From Agrypnia vestita (taxonomy: Eukaryota; Arthropoda; Insecta; Trichoptera; Phryganeidae), in the NCBI GenBank assembly GCA_016648135.1, contig JADDOH010005163.1, positions 1 through 64,000 on the forward strand: a DNA stretch of 64,000 nucleotides, given 5' to 3'. The notes beneath the pieces are model-generated. The model was not told the origin of the DNA, searched no databases, and was given only the letters and a program-made list of their open reading frames with translations. Within the stretch, counting starts at the first letter, position 1; every line of letters begins with the position of its first letter. Below are positions 44,101 through 52,899 of this stretch, piece by piece. Position numbers and translations under genes: made by a program.

Positions 44101-46560
44101 GGTGGGTACCTCACGAATTGAGTGAAGCAAATCAACAAACGCGCGTTGACTGCTGCGTTGCATTACTCAACCGGCACAATAATGAAGGGATTTTAAATCG
44201 AATCATTACCTGTGATGAAAAGTGGATCCTGTACGATAATCGGAAGCGCTCATCGCAATGGCTGAACCCTGCCGAACCAGCCAAACCATGCCCCAAGCGA
44301 AAATTGACTCCAAAAAAGTTACTTGTGAGCGTTTGGTGGACTAGTGCTGGTGTCGTTCACTACAGCTTTCTTAAATCTGGCCAGACGATTACGGCAGATG
44401 TCTATTGTCAGCAACTGCAAACCATGATGGAAAAGCTAGCTGCTAAACAACCGAGGCTGGTTAATCGCTCTAGGCCACTGCTGCTTCATGATAACGCTAG
44501 ACCACACACTGCACAACAGACAGCTACCAAATTAGAGGAGCTTCAATTGGAATGTCTAAGACATCCACCGTACTCTCCGGACCTTGCCCCAACAGATTAC
44601 CATTTTTTTCGAAATTTGGATAACTTCTTGCAAAGGAAAAAATTCAACTCCGATGGGGCAGTCCAAACCGCCTTCAAAGATTTTATTGATTCCCGTCCGA
44701 ATGGTTTTTTTAGTAAAGGGATCGATGAACTACCTATGAGATGGCCAAAGTGCATAGATAGCAATGGTACATACTTTGATTAAATAAATATATTATAATA
44801 AAAAAAAATCGGCTTTATGTTCCTCCCATACTAAACGCCAATTTCATATGTAAGGACCTAATATTCCGTTTATGGCAGGATTCTACTTTAAAACTAAGAA
44901 AAAATCGAATTTCAAAAATCGAAAAGGCAAAATTGGAAGAAAGTAATCTTTTGAAACGGTCAGTAGGCATTATTTTTGATACAGGCATCACTGATTAAGC
45001 GTAAAATATTTTTTGTGTCTTTTCTTTTACAAAAACTTTGACGTGTTTGTCTCTAAGCTATTTTTTTCCACTCTATTCTGTACACCTATAGTTACCGACT
45101 AATCTTGAATTATTTAAAAAAAAATATTTTTATAATTTTTTTTTGACAGCAGTGAAAAAACATGCAATATTTTTCTTCCTTTTTTTTCGTTATATTTGCA
45201 TGCATATTAAAAATTCTAGTTCTGTCGGTAACTAGTAATATATTGAACATAATTTATTTTTTTAAATCTGTGTTAGATGGCCCTTTTTTGAAAATTGATC
45301 TCCAGCGCAGACCCACCTACTAATCGAGGTGTTGTATTAAAATGGTGTTTTTGTATATTAAAAGTGCATAAAATACATAATAATTTTTAAATGTATTTCA
45401 AGAGTGTATTATTTAGTCTAAAAAACCCTACATCAATATTTTTATTCATAATCTCATAAAAACAACCTAATTTTCGAGCGCTCAAAGTAGAATCTTCCCT
45501 TAATGTTTAGCAAGATCTCACTAAAATCTGAATTTTATTGTTTCATCCATAAGCACCGATATACTATAATCAGACTAATAAAAAAAGTAGCAATTCAGCA
45601 ACCCACTTTGGTGTAGTTGTATATTAATAATAAAAAAACATTTAATGTGTTGATGACACAAAAAAAGTTGTTTGAAATTGTACTACCCAGTATTTAAAGA
45701 AGAAGATAGTATTGATTAAAAATTTAATAAAATATAATAATTCAACAAAATAAGGAATAATCTATCTTTTAGATGTTTTTATTGATGTTTTTATTCATAT
45801 TTTTATTGGTTATATTATTTATGTAACATTCCTTTTACATACATGTATTTTTAATGTTTTTTTAAATTGGTTTAAATAATACTATAATTAAAAATGATGT
45901 TTATTTCATATTATTTTGCTGTTGTTCTTTCAGGTATTTGCATTTTTCGGATCTTTCGTAATTATCGGATTTTCATTGATTTTCTGGATACTCAAGGCTA
46001 ACGAATCTATGTTACCTTGGAATTCGTTTGTTAATACCATGGTCATGATGACTTCCGAATTCGACTACACTTCCATGATGGCTGATAGGTATTTGGTGAA
46101 CGATGTGATCTTTCAACTATTCTTTCTCGTATTCCTCGTTTGTGTTCCCATCGTATTGATGAATCTAATATTAGCTCTCGCTGTAACCGACGTTAAAGAT
46201 TTAAAAATTGAAGGCAAGGTCCAAAGATTGATGGAACAAGTAGAATTTTTAAAAAACTTGGAAATTTTATCAAACAAAATCAAATACTTGAATTCAACGC
46301 ATTTTAATGTGGAGAATAGTATAACAGTGTACCCAGGTAAACCTTACGAGGATCAAATTCTCCCAAAGTACATAATTGAAAGCCTAATGGAAAACTTAAA
46401 CGAGAGGACCAAGGTATCTGAAAAAGACCAGAGATTATTGAAAAAGAAAGCATTTGTGGATGACGTAGGAAATAAAGTTACTGAGCTACATAAAATGATG
46501 GAACAGATGTCAACAGACCTAAATAAATTGAATTCAAAAGTAAATGCAGAAAGTGCCTGA
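28906..46560 (+). CDS. TRPA-subfamily cation channel, copy 1 (complete, 6 exons)
   Basis: Exons: 28906-29159, 33564-33954, 40792-40961, 41493-42975, 43287-43529, 45934-46560. All introns are GT-AG, every junction phase agrees, and the sum is 3168 nt (1055 residues plus stop). Order in the protein: acidic N-tail (1-85); two ankyrin repeats (about 103-165); a Glu/Asp-rich insert; eight or more further ankyrin repeats (about 220-610); S1 near 714-735, S2 near 751-770, S3 near 787-802, S4 near 808-829, S5 near 848-867; pore loop WNSFVNTMVMMTSEFDYTSM (876-895); S6 near 903-931; coiled-coil tail. Ankyrins plus this pore define the TRPA subfamily (thermo- and chemosensory plasma-membrane Ca2+/Na+ channels acting as tetramers). 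It could be painless, pyrexia or TRPA5-like; I cannot decide. The start is the ATG shared with copy 2; an in-frame ATG at 28858 is not conserved. Confidence 0.92.
29829..30321. mobile_element. Fold-back element in TRPA intron 1
   Basis: The left segment (CAGAGACCAAGCTATAGAAG, then GCCCAGGGCTTATGACCTGT) and the right segment (TACCATAAGCCCTGGGCCAC, then GTCTTTCACACATG and AGCTTTGTCTGTTTGAGAC) are diverged inverted repeats of about 75-80 bp. The right half alone is related to 59560-59705 in copy 2. Class unknown. Confidence 0.55.
30590..31057 (-). pseudogene. piggyBac-like transposase C-terminus, decayed
   Basis: Reading the minus strand from about 31055: AVDWFDQMYICRVIEKPKDG, then after a frame change MVNYFVIYVHNYFIYVYYLA, KRRAFVKEVSDKII, LRQRLKRDIDAILG, RKLCNFCCYKK, and after another frame change (A8 run near 30690) TRFICTFCKLYKCMENRGGL ending with a further Cys. 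The block V-WFDQ, the N..IIY region and the terminal Cys-rich C-x2-C motifs are hallmarks of piggyBac transposases. Two frameshifts and missing N-terminal and catalytic parts make it dead. It lies in TRPA intron 1. Confidence 0.75.
31080..31235. repeat. Tandem 'GGACATTTGGTCCAACGACAAA' repeat
   Basis: Four to five imperfect units of about 28-34 bp, each with CCA(C/T)GGA, TTTGG(T/C)CCAA and CGACAAAA. The same unit forms the fold-back element at 16.36-16.67 kb. Confidence 0.7.
31411..32426 (+). mobile_element. Palindromic retro-insertion with 12-bp target duplication
   Basis: Positions 31406-31890 and 31899-32384 are inverted copies of each other (about 485 bp per arm, 8-nt loop GGTTTTGG, very few mismatches, one 1-nt length difference in a T run). 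The right arm continues into ATGGAGTTCTACAAATTAAA and an A-rich tail ending in A10. The 12-bp direct repeat CTCATTAATTTA lies just before the left arm (31399-31410) and just after the tail (32427-32438). A poly(A) tail plus target duplication points to LINE-machinery insertion of a transcript, or of two joined inverted copies. No coding capacity seen. Confidence 0.8.
33410..33466 (+). pseudogene. Decayed duplicate of TRPA exon 2 start (copy 1)
   Basis: TGGTTCAAGTCCGGAAGAAG and CTTGCTCACTGGGGATAATC align with TGGTTCGAGTCCACAAGCAA and CTTGTCGACTGGAGAAGATG at the start of the real exon 2, 153 bp downstream. The reading frame is still open (GSSPEEACSLGIISRIM versus GSSPQATCRLEKMS), but the AG acceptor is lost. 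Confidence 0.65.
33564..33954 (+). CDS. TRPA copy 1 exon 2 (first ankyrin repeats)
   Basis: Acceptor TATTTAACAG, donor ATT/GTAAGT. It begins by completing the Arg codon of exon 1 and reads CLEAGSSPQATCRLEKM, then two ankyrin repeats (VCHVAAYYGEVEILREVI; TPMHYAAWGGHLDCIGFLLG), then a charged insert ending SHSCSYITNI. Ends in phase 0. Confidence 0.93.
34546..35130 (-). mobile_element. Helitron-like element in TRPA intron 2
   Basis: On the minus strand it ends with the hairpin CGTCATTTATGACG, then GGCAATAT and CTAG (34546-34549). The right part contains CGGACGGACAGACTGATAGA-type sequence also seen in the 20.2 kb Helitron region. The 5' TC end was not fixed, so the right boundary is approximate. 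Confidence 0.45.
35507..35765. mobile_element. Fold-back MITE, copy 2 of 2, in TRPA intron 2
   Basis: The left arm GGGGTATAAAAGCAAAAGCA, continuing to ACGAGGATTACTAATTTA, is inverted in the right arm ATAAATTAGTAATCCTC to TTTGCTTTTATACC. GGAAGGGATAGA-type centre sequence (inverted as TATCTATCCCTTCC) links it to the element at 10.77-10.95 kb. Confidence 0.65.
36262..39124 (-). CDS. LINE ORF2: endonuclease plus reverse transcriptase (one frameshift)
   Basis: The N-terminal endonuclease starts VYYQNVRGMNTKLEYLSTMM about 20 nt after the ORF1 stop, with ILTETWL next. A frameshift near 38890-38900 follows RGGGV, after which the next frame continues AVLNKYRSCIIK, MVAGDYNLPKLQW and DLHHPPL (endonuclease motifs). 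The reverse transcriptase is uninterrupted: QHGFMPNRSTLTNLL, CCYTDFSKAFDRVSH, GVPQGSHLGPILFIIFIN, LLFADDMKLYRV, then a thumb and C-terminus ending NILNQQ. No RNase H is seen. From 38890 on, about 870 residues are intact. The catalytic FADD is kept; the frameshift predicts no full product. It has no obvious ATG, as expected of a downstream ORF translated by reinitiation. Confidence 0.9.
39133..39819 (-). CDS. LINE ORF1 (coiled coil plus RNA-binding-type domain), 228 residues
   Basis: It starts MNAQQYILNNKDAISKLIAT; residues about 40-95 are heptad-like (coiled coil), followed by NRSKNLIIFNLPESQSDQTF and RPVKVEFQDSSQAKSIIL, the layout of L1-type ORF1 proteins (coiled coil, RRM-like, C-terminal domain) that coat LINE RNA. 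No CCHC knuckles are seen. The ORF is uninterrupted and ends IVQNQKN just before ORF2. Confidence 0.85.
   Translation of the reverse strand: MNAQQYILNNKDAISKLIATIMDPANKFNKDQIGKLIPLTTEIMATNSQITASLATLEGQVSCLKESLNSTPSIPSNTLSSVQDTIKELEERKNRSKNLIIFNLPESQSDQTFIGMQDDMNRFAGVLKKIDINEDYKINKMYRLGKKSNDNIRPVKVEFQDSSQAKSIILKSLNRLDGIKLKRDLTPMQRSDLHNLWKELDLRRKNGEENIAIKYINSVPKIVQNQKN
40587..40672 (+). pseudogene. Tiny LINE 3' remnant
   Basis: Reads NWRELAQNQYEWKETIEEAK, then THQGL and a stop, matching the very C-terminus typical of RTE-like and related LINEs (W..A.D...W...VEEAKTH). No more of the element is recognisable. Confidence 0.55.
40792..40961 (+). CDS. TRPA copy 1 exon 3
   Basis: Acceptor AACAATTTCAG, donor ATGG/GTAAAA. 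Reads LNVVKTECTPLHEACARVQS, then DCVLALLACGADVTKCDKRG and KTPLDVLGLAERNCVNG: one ankyrin repeat and the start of the next. It is GC-richer than its surroundings. Phase 2 at the end fits exon 4 exactly. Confidence 0.92.
41119..41217. repeat. (TG)n microsatellite in TRPA intron 3
   Basis: About 45 TG units with a few TATG and TGCG interruptions. Open frames across it are artefacts of the dinucleotide. Confidence 0.98.
41493..42975 (+). CDS. TRPA copy 1 exon 4 (ankyrin repeats, S1-S2)
   Basis: Acceptor TTTTTATTACAG, donor GTG/GTAAGC. The large exon carries most of the ankyrin domain (SPLHIAVLYDNIKAVELLL; TALHLAVLNKKTNILRALL; TALHFAAQVGNLEILEKLI; TPLFVAIKNGHDKCVRCLL; IALHWAALKGKANHIKILI; TALHIAAKEGHSEVIEVIL), then the linker and S1 (FYVILGIYLIFIALFTFI) and most of S2. 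Without splicing at 42975 the frame runs on to a stop at 43059, so intron retention would give a truncated, pore-less protein. Confidence 0.95.
43287..43529 (+). CDS. TRPA copy 1 exon 5 (S3-S4 and S4-S5 linker)
   Basis: Acceptor CACTCTGTAG, donor CAA/GTAAGA; 81 codons, phase 0 at both ends. Reads EMYYMCLSRPKKYFSKLEGW, then KPISLIIAFVISSS (S3), RSLLAIAYLLCWLELPLML (S4) and YYNQMFFAVALRVIQ, which leads into S5 in exon 6. Confidence 0.95.
43576..44861 (+). mobile_element. mariner transposon (cecropia-like), copy 2, apparently intact
   Basis: 1286 bp in TRPA intron 5, flanked by TA (43574-43575, 44862-44863), with the same perfect 29-bp inverted repeats as copy 1. It begins only 47 bp after the end of exon 5. 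Sense orientation relative to the channel gene. Confidence 0.97.
43764..44783 (+). CDS. mariner transposase, 339 residues, intact
   Basis: The start is MKNLKYRVIYEYEFHRGTSA; the longer open frame upstream has no support. N-terminal helix-turn-helix region with RFWFQRFRSGNFDLQNKP and GRPETKVD; then the WVPHEL linker; catalytic triad in TCDEKWILYD, LLLHDNARPHTAQQ and the D of APTDYHFF, with 34 residues between the last two (DD34D); C-terminus RWPKCIDSNGTYFD. Family length is about 345 residues. It cuts and pastes the element at TA sites. No stop or frameshift, in contrast to the dead copy at 25 kb. Confidence 0.96.
   Translation: MKNLKYRVIYEYEFHRGTSAAETARRINDVYGDGATKENTVRFWFQRFRSGNFDLQNKPLGRPETKVDNEELKAIVEADPSKTTSELAAGCGVSDKTVLIHLKQIGKVKKLERWVPHELSEANQQTRVDCCVALLNRHNNEGILNRIITCDEKWILYDNRKRSSQWLNPAEPAKPCPKRKLTPKKLLVSVWWTSAGVVHYSFLKSGQTITADVYCQQLQTMMEKLAAKQPRLVNRSRPLLLHDNARPHTAQQTATKLEELQLECLRHPPYSPDLAPTDYHFFRNLDNFLQRKKFNSDGAVQTAFKDFIDSRPNGFFSKGIDELPMRWPKCIDSNGTYFD
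44864..45930. other. Rest of TRPA intron 5, nothing recognised
   Basis: AT-rich intronic sequence ending in the TTGTTCTTTCAG acceptor of exon 6. No repeat family identified. Confidence 0.5.
45934..46560 (+). CDS. TRPA copy 1 exon 6 (S5, pore, S6, C-tail)
   Basis: Reads VFAFFGSFVIIGFSLIFWIL (S5), pore loop with MTSEFDY in the position of the selectivity filter, S6 (VIFQLFFLVFLVCVPIVLMN), then LALAVTDVKDLKIEGKVQ, the conserved segment after S6. The last 120 residues are charged and heptad-rich, ending NKLNSKVNAESA and TGA at 46558-46560. Confidence 0.95.
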   Translation, partial: VFAFFGSFVIIGFSLIFWILKANESMLPWNSFVNTMVMMTSEFDYTSMMADRYLVNDVIFQLFFLVFLVCVPIVLMNLILALAVTDVKDLKIEGKVQRLMEQVEFLKNLEILSNKIKYLNSTHFNVENSITVYPGKPYEDQILPKYIIESLMENLNERTKVSEKDQRLLKKKAFVDDVGNKVTELHKMMEQMSTDLNKLNSKVNAESA

Positions 46561-46883
46561 GGCAAATTACTTGAAAAAAACAACCATTGTTAAACTAATA
46601 TTCATATACTTTTTATGAAAATTTGTATTATTACGAACACTGAGCCTATTATTAATTATCTGGTGTCAAACAGTAAGGAAACAACTCTAATCAGCAGTTA
46701 GTTACCCAAGTACCTATAATATATAATTAATAATAATGATAATTAATAATGATAATTAATCGCCATTAAAGGTTGACAAATGATCGTGTCCACGATATGA
46801 GACACGATAAGAAGTATTTGATATAAATCTTAAAACCATGTACCTACACATGTTAACATTTTTATCTGTTGAGCATTGTCGAC

Positions 46884-46889
46884 AATAAA
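46884..46889 (+). terminator. Candidate poly(A) signal of TRPA copy 1
   Basis: AATAAA about 325 nt after the stop codon, with a second overlapping ATAATAAA. It is the first clear hexamer downstream of the stop; use is inferred. Confidence 0.35.
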
Positions 46890-47780
46890 TAATAAATTTG
46901 TTTCGTTCATCTCATCCTACATTAATCATAGATACGGTTTTGATAACTTCACATTTATATGTCGCCGGAAAAATGAAAAGGTGGGTAGGTAATGTGTCCA
47001 GAGTGCTCTTTCTTGGATTGTGGATAGGGTAAGCCACAAAAATGTGAAATGTCCAAAATCACGTGCATTGCGCATGTGCGCCGGTATAAACAAAATTCAC
47101 AGATTGAACGGTCATCGCTAACTATAATCCAAGTTGATGCAACCGGCCATAAATCACTAGACAACCACTTGGATCAACAAGCTGCTCGACCTACCTACTC
47201 TGCAAAGTATTTGTTTTGTGAAAACCCTGTGGATAAATATTTTGTGGCTTTGTAAATTAGTGGAGGACCAGAAAGTTAACGCTAATACTGTATATTGAAA
47301 GATGTTAAAATAAAACCTGTCAATATGGTTGTCCTCGAACACCTCGGACCTAAAATAAATGAACACTGAATTAAATGAAATTATCAATAGTGTCTCAAAA
47401 AAGGGTTGTGTAATGCGAAAGACGTAGATACATATTAAAATATATTCATAAATTTCCCTTGCTTAATTTTTATTTCTTCTACCTTTATCTTTGAAAAAAA
47501 AATATATGTGTTTTATGTGTTTTTTGTTTCTTTTAAATAAGTTAAATCAATTAGAACGATGTACAGTAAATTTATAATTTCTGAAAAAAAATTGGTGCAA
47601 TACCCGTATCGCTATGCCAAACATTTGAATTACGAAAAATTTTATATGTTTAAACATATAATTGATACATCGGTAATTCAATTTTCTTACATCTCTCTAA
47701 TTGAATCATCATATTTTTTAAACAGTCATATCCGTGTTCTACAATTGAAACATCACAATAAATATCTGTTTTTTTTTTTT
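46890..47780. other. No gene recognised
   Basis: 3' flank of TRPA copy 1. Short open frames at 47049-47387 overlap on opposite strands and are not convincing; 47559-47840 is AT-rich. Confidence 0.4.
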
Positions 47781-47784
47781 AATA

Positions 47785-47905
47785 TAATAGAGACGTGCAA
47801 ATACGTAATACGTGTCGCATCAATATTCTTACTTTTTTAAACTTAGCTAAACGCTCGTGCTATGAAAATAAGACTGACTTGCTGGATATTAGTTTAGAAA
47901 GAAAA
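47785..47905 (-). repeat. tRNA-derived SINE, partial
   Basis: On + it reads ATAATAGAGACGTGCAAATA, CGTGTCGCATCAATATTCTT, TTAGCTAAACGCTCGTGCTA and GACTGACTTGCTGG, then stops where the tRNA-like head should begin. Same family as 55.4 and 57.5 kb. Confidence 0.75.
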
Positions 47906-48545
47906 AAAAAGTTTTTTATAATTATTAAAAATTGAACATTATTGCAACAGTAGTTTAGAACGAACTAATAAAATGATACACCTATTCTTTAAACAAACGT
48001 ATCCTAATCATACCACTCAATCGAACGTGTCAGGACTTAAAGCGTTAAAAAAAATTGAAAAAATTATTGTTTAATTTAATTAAATTAATGAATAATATTG
48101 TGGTAAATTGTACGTATATTATTGAAATTATCAAGGATTACTTACTCTTACTACAAAAATAAGTCTAGTGTGTGTGAATCAAAAGTCAACTTTAAAGGTA
48201 GGTAGGTCACTTCCTTTTAGCATTTTCCTGATAATAGCTGAAATATTTTTACGACCATCATTTGGCTAGCTTCGTCTCTACAAGATATCAATAATATATC
48301 TTGATTAATGATGTTCCCCTAGGGATAAAATCTAGTATTGTGTGCTTGAAAAAAATAGAAAATACTCAAATTATTGTGAAATATTTTGCAATCTTTTAAA
48401 TTTAGTCTACCTTAATGATTATTAGTTTTGTGTTGCTTTTCTAGCTCCTTATTAAAGTTCATAACAAAAAAAAGTTCATTAAAATTTCATAAAAATTAAT
48501 TATGCATGATACAACTACCTGAGAATTGTTCAGTTCTACATATAT
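47906..48545. other. No feature recognised
   Basis: AT-rich noncoding DNA between a SINE and a LINE 3' end. Confidence 0.4.
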
Positions 48546-48547
48546 TC

Positions 48548-50515
48548 CTAACTAACTAACTAACTAATCATCACACCGTTTCCCCGCAGGGGTAGGCAGA
48601 GAGGATTGAATGCCACACTTTTCTATCCTGGCACACCACTTTTGCTTCGGCCACATTCATACATCTTCTCATACAAGTACTACGGTTGTTGCGGCTTTTA
48701 ACGGGGCCATCCTCAAATATTTGTAGTATCTGATCGTGCCAGGTCTTTCGCGAACGCCCTCTATTCTTGTTGCCTTCAACACTCGCCTCATATATTTTCT
48801 TAACCATCCATTCCTCGTTCATACGCTCCACATGACCAAACCATCTCAGCACTCCTTTCTTTATTCTATCTACCACACTACAGCCAGCATTGCATTCACG
48901 TCTAATTTGTTCATTCCTCACTCTTTCGACCAAAGATTTTTCACACAAGCGTCTTAGTGACCGCATGTCTACCGCATTCAGTCTACTTTCATTCCTCTTT
49001 TGCCAATTCCAGGCTTCACTTCCATACATCATAGTTGGCACTAGAACGCCATTATGTACCGCTACTCTTGCTTCCTTTGACATTCTTATTGGCCATGATT
49101 GCATTTAGAGCTCCATTAACTTTGTTTCCCGCAGTCACTCTCCTTTCGATATCATTCTCAGCCTTGCCGTCTCAACTAAACATACTTCCCAAATACACAA
49201 ACTAATTCACTTGTTCTAAGCATTCATTGTTTACAATTACATCACACTTAATCACCCTTTCGTCTCTTTCGAATACCATCACTTTCGATTTGCTGACATT
49301 CATCATAAGATCACTCTGCATGCATACATCGGACATACTGGATACCAGGCACTGCACTCAGCTTCACTATTAGCCACTAATACTGCGTCGTCTGCGAGTA
49401 GTAGGCAGGATATGGTGAGTCCGTCCATTTTCGCTCCAACTTCTAGTTCCTTCAGTTCTTTCATAAAATTATCCATATACAGGTTGAAAAACCATGGTGA
49501 CATTAAACATCTCTGTTTGACACCTTTTGTAATATCAAACCATGATGTGAATGCCCCATTAATTCGCACGCAAGCACTACTTCCTTCATACAGGGATGCA
49601 ATTGATGCATAACTTTCGTCTTATCACTCTGTAATACGCTTTTTGGAGATCCACAAAGGCACAAAAAAGTTTTTGGTTCTTTGCCAAAAACTTTTCCGTC
49701 ATCTGACGCACTGAGAAAATCTGGTTCATGCATCCTTTACCACTCACGAACGCTCCTTGTACATCCCACACTTTTTTTTTCGTTGTCAACTTCACTCTTT
49801 CTATCAAAATTCTCGCATACAGTTTGCCAACAGAGCTCAATAGGCTAATGACCCGATAGCTCGCGCAGTCCATTTGCGACCCTTTTCCTTTGTATAGAGG
49901 CACGATAATAGCCCTTTTCCAATCCTTAGGAGTTTAACTGCCCTTTAAACATTGGTTGAAGAGTCTATGAAGCCACGTGAGTATTACTGGACCACCACTC
50001 TTAATGTACTCGGCAGCAACATTGTCATAACCCACAGCCTTGCCATTCTTCATGTGCTTCAACGCCCTTTTGATTTCTTCCACAGTTATCTCATTTACAC
50101 TGTCGTCACCATTCATACATCCATTGGACGCATCAAAGGAATCATCATTCACATTCCCATTACTCTCATACATTTCTTCAAAAAATTCCTTCCATCTATC
50201 TTTTATTTCGTTTTCGTTCCTAAGCATCTTTCCATTCTTTGACATTATAGCATTCACACTACCTCTTTTCGTGACTTCGACGTCACTTCGAGACTTTTTA
50301 ACTTCCTTCCAAAAGACCTTGATATTTTCTTGGAAGTTCTGAGTCAATTTAAGTCCCTCGTCCTTCTTCAAACGCTCCTTTGTTTCTTTCACTCCGAGCC
50401 TTACTTTTCTCTTACATACATCATATAAATCCTTTGCTAGCATATATCCATTCACATCTTCATTCTTCATTGCCAAGAGATCACACCATGCTTTTTTCTT
50501 CTCATTTACAAGATT
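48548..50515 (-). pseudogene. LINE reverse transcriptase, (TTAG)n-tailed family, broken
   Basis: Reading from the right on minus: endonuclease-RT linker and RT start (FWKEVKKSRSDVEV; EEIKRALKHMKNGKAVGYDN; stop at 49934), RT core in a second frame (LYARILIERVKLTTKK; QGAFVSGKGCMNQIF; FVDLQKAYYRVIRRK), then GVKQRCLMSPWFFNLYMDNF and LLLADDAVLVANSEAE in a third, then the C-terminus (48571-49104: YGSEAWNWQKRNESRLNAVD; GVLRWFGHVERMNEEW; GRSRKTWHDQILQ; SAYPCGETV). At least three breaks. The 3' end is TAACTAACTAACTAACTAA at 48549-48567. The family is the same as at 7.0 kb. Its 5' end is fused to another element (next entry). Confidence 0.85.
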
Positions 50516-51135
50516 TGGAAGCGAATTATGGTGCAAATATATATGTTTCGTAAGATTTTGCCCTTCAAAAGTAATGACGACCCATTGTGATGGAAGCCAT
50601 TGAATGGCGCCAGATTTTGTGTCTTTGTAATTCAGACGACGTACTTTAATTGGTTTCCCAAAACGATCCGGAACATTAATTTCTTCAATTATTTCTTTTT
50701 CTGACATATCTACAGGGATACCTTTTACCAAACCCATGCGAGCAACCTGGTAAACCGGAATTACAGCCAAGTATTGGCCTATAGACAATGAAGAATAGCA
50801 AAAATCATTTGTTGATTTAAAATCTTTAAATTGAACAAAAACTTTAAATTTTCCAAGGGCTTTAACCTCCCCGGGAAATATTTTTATTTTATTTCGGAAC
50901 AAAAAGTTACCGAAATGAATTGGATGGATAGAAGAAGATTTGACATCTCCGCTAATTTTTTGAACATGAACTGTAAAGGGACCATAATCGGAAGGTTTGT
51001 AATGGTTTCCCTGGGTTTTTTTGACGAAAATGTATCATCCATATACGCATCTCTCCTTTTTATTGGATCTGACACTTCATTGGGAACTGGGGACAACTTC
51101 CCAGTTATCCCCATTCCGTTATTTTGGGCTACCAA
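50515..51135 (-). pseudogene. Gag-like LINE ORF1 fragment fused to the LINE above
   Basis: On minus from about 51135: GITGKLSPVPNEVSDPIKRR, then after a frame change near 50890 KVFVQFKDFKSTNDFC, ARMGLVKGIPVDMSEKEIIE, KPIKVRRLNYKDTKSG and LPSQWVVITFEGQNL. This pattern is that of the ORF1 (gag-like) proteins of I/R1/jockey-type LINEs. At about 50515 it runs without a stop into NEKKKAWCDLLAMKNEDVNG of the LINE linker, giving a 322-residue chimeric frame. Zinc knuckles are missing, so it is truncated on both sides. Confidence 0.7.
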
Positions 51136-51211
51136 GGTAAATAAAAATTTGTTTTCTTTGTGAAAAAATTATCTACCAAAAATCGAGTAAAACGGAATTA
51201 AAAAACAAGTA

Positions 51212-52495
51212 CGAGTTAATGATCTACCACGATCTGGTTTTCAAAGCAGCTGAACTGGGTTGCAACATAGTAAAACACTGGCTGGAAAATAATTTGCTAA
51301 CAGTCAATCTCAAAAAAACTAAGTATTTGACATTTAGCATAGATAAAAGAGGGCAGCCATCTAGCGATTTAAAATTGACTATGCATGATTGCCAACACCA
51401 AAACTGTGGTTGCAGCCCCTTGGAAAATGCAGATAGTGTGAAATACTTGGGAATCATAATAGACAGGCACTTAAACTCGAAACTTCACATTGAACTATTA
51501 TCGGGAATACTTCTAAAACTCATTTATCTCTTTAAACCATACGTAATGTTTTTAATAAATAGCAACTCAAAACTATCTATTATGCTCTTGCCCAGTCATT
51601 TTTGAACTATGCGATTCCAAGTTGGGGAGGTACTTACAAAACCACATTAAAACCAGCTATAACGGCACAAAAAACCTTGCCCCGAGTTATTAATAAGAAA
51701 CCATTTATATACCAATCAGACAGACTATTCAGAGAATTTAATGTACGTTAGACAGCTGTTAGTTAACTCTACCTACTCTCATCTTCTCTACCTCTACCCT
51801 CATCTTCTACATCAAAAACACAAACCACCTAACAGCAACCAGTAACTCGCATTCACATAATACTAGACAAGCATTACGAAACCTTGACGAAATACCAAAA
51901 ACTAAGACAACACATGGACAGAAAAATTACTCATACATAGGGCCTAAAATATTTAACATATTTAAAACAGACTTCCCGAAAATCAAAATATACTCAATTA
52001 ATAAAATAAAAGCTTTAGCAAACAACTGGCTTACCTCCAAAGGTAGAACAACTGAAAATTTACTTACTGTAATAACATAATAATGTCTGTAAATAAAAAT
52101 ATATACCTGTTTAAATAAATTAATTAATTAAGGAAAATAAAAAATAATCTTAAACAAAACTTTAACCCTTTTTACATTAAACAATTATTCTACACATATT
52201 TACACTTGTACTTATGACTAACTCAAATGATCTCGTAACTTTGCATCGTAGAAATTTGTAAGGTATCATAATTACTCTACCTTATGAAAATAAATATTTA
52301 CGAACGATTCAAAAAAATATTATAATTGTGTTCTATAACGCCACTTTGGGACAGGCGTAGCCTAGTAGAGTGGCAAAATCCACAAATTTAACAAAAAAAA
52401 GTGTAATTTTATCTTATATTTTTATTGTTAAATTAGTATTAAGTACCTTTATTTGTAAACAAGGATTTTTTGAAATAAATAAATAAATAAAATAA
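51212..52495 (+). pseudogene. 5'-truncated LINE, plus strand
   Basis: Starts in the RT domain after the FADD motif (AAELGCNIVKHWLENNLLTV, NLKKTKYLTF, SVKYLGIIIDRHLNSKLH). A frameshift near 51545 leads to SFLNYAIPSWGGTYKTTL and RVINKKPFIYQSDRLF, later SHNTRQALRNLDEIPKTKTT and YSYIGPKIFNIFKTDFPKIK. It ends about 400 nt later with (AAAT)n at 52474-52493. It abuts the gag-like fragment head to head. Confidence 0.8.
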
Positions 52496-52899
52496 AAGTG
52501 GTTAAAATCAGGTAAAAGAAGAGATAAAATATATTTTAATGGTTATTAAAATACGAAATATACAAGAAAAAAGATTAAAACTAACCCCAAGCCAGCAAAG
52601 CTGGTTGCTAAGCAACTCCTCCTCCCCAAACCCTTCTTTGTTGATTAGTAGCGCGCTCTCGATAGAAAAGATATCATATCACTAAGGATGGGACACTTCT
52701 ATTGTTATGCAGTAATCAAGTCTGTCGCAATTCTACAGTGCGATAATTTTCTGCATTAAATGAAAAATATTTCGTCGCAGTATATATTGATTAATATTTT
52801 ATTTTATAGAAACTATTTCAGTACTGAAATAGCCGCGACTGGAGGTAACTAACACTCTGTTAAATATTTCTGTTGAATGTCAGCAGCGATATCAAGTAT

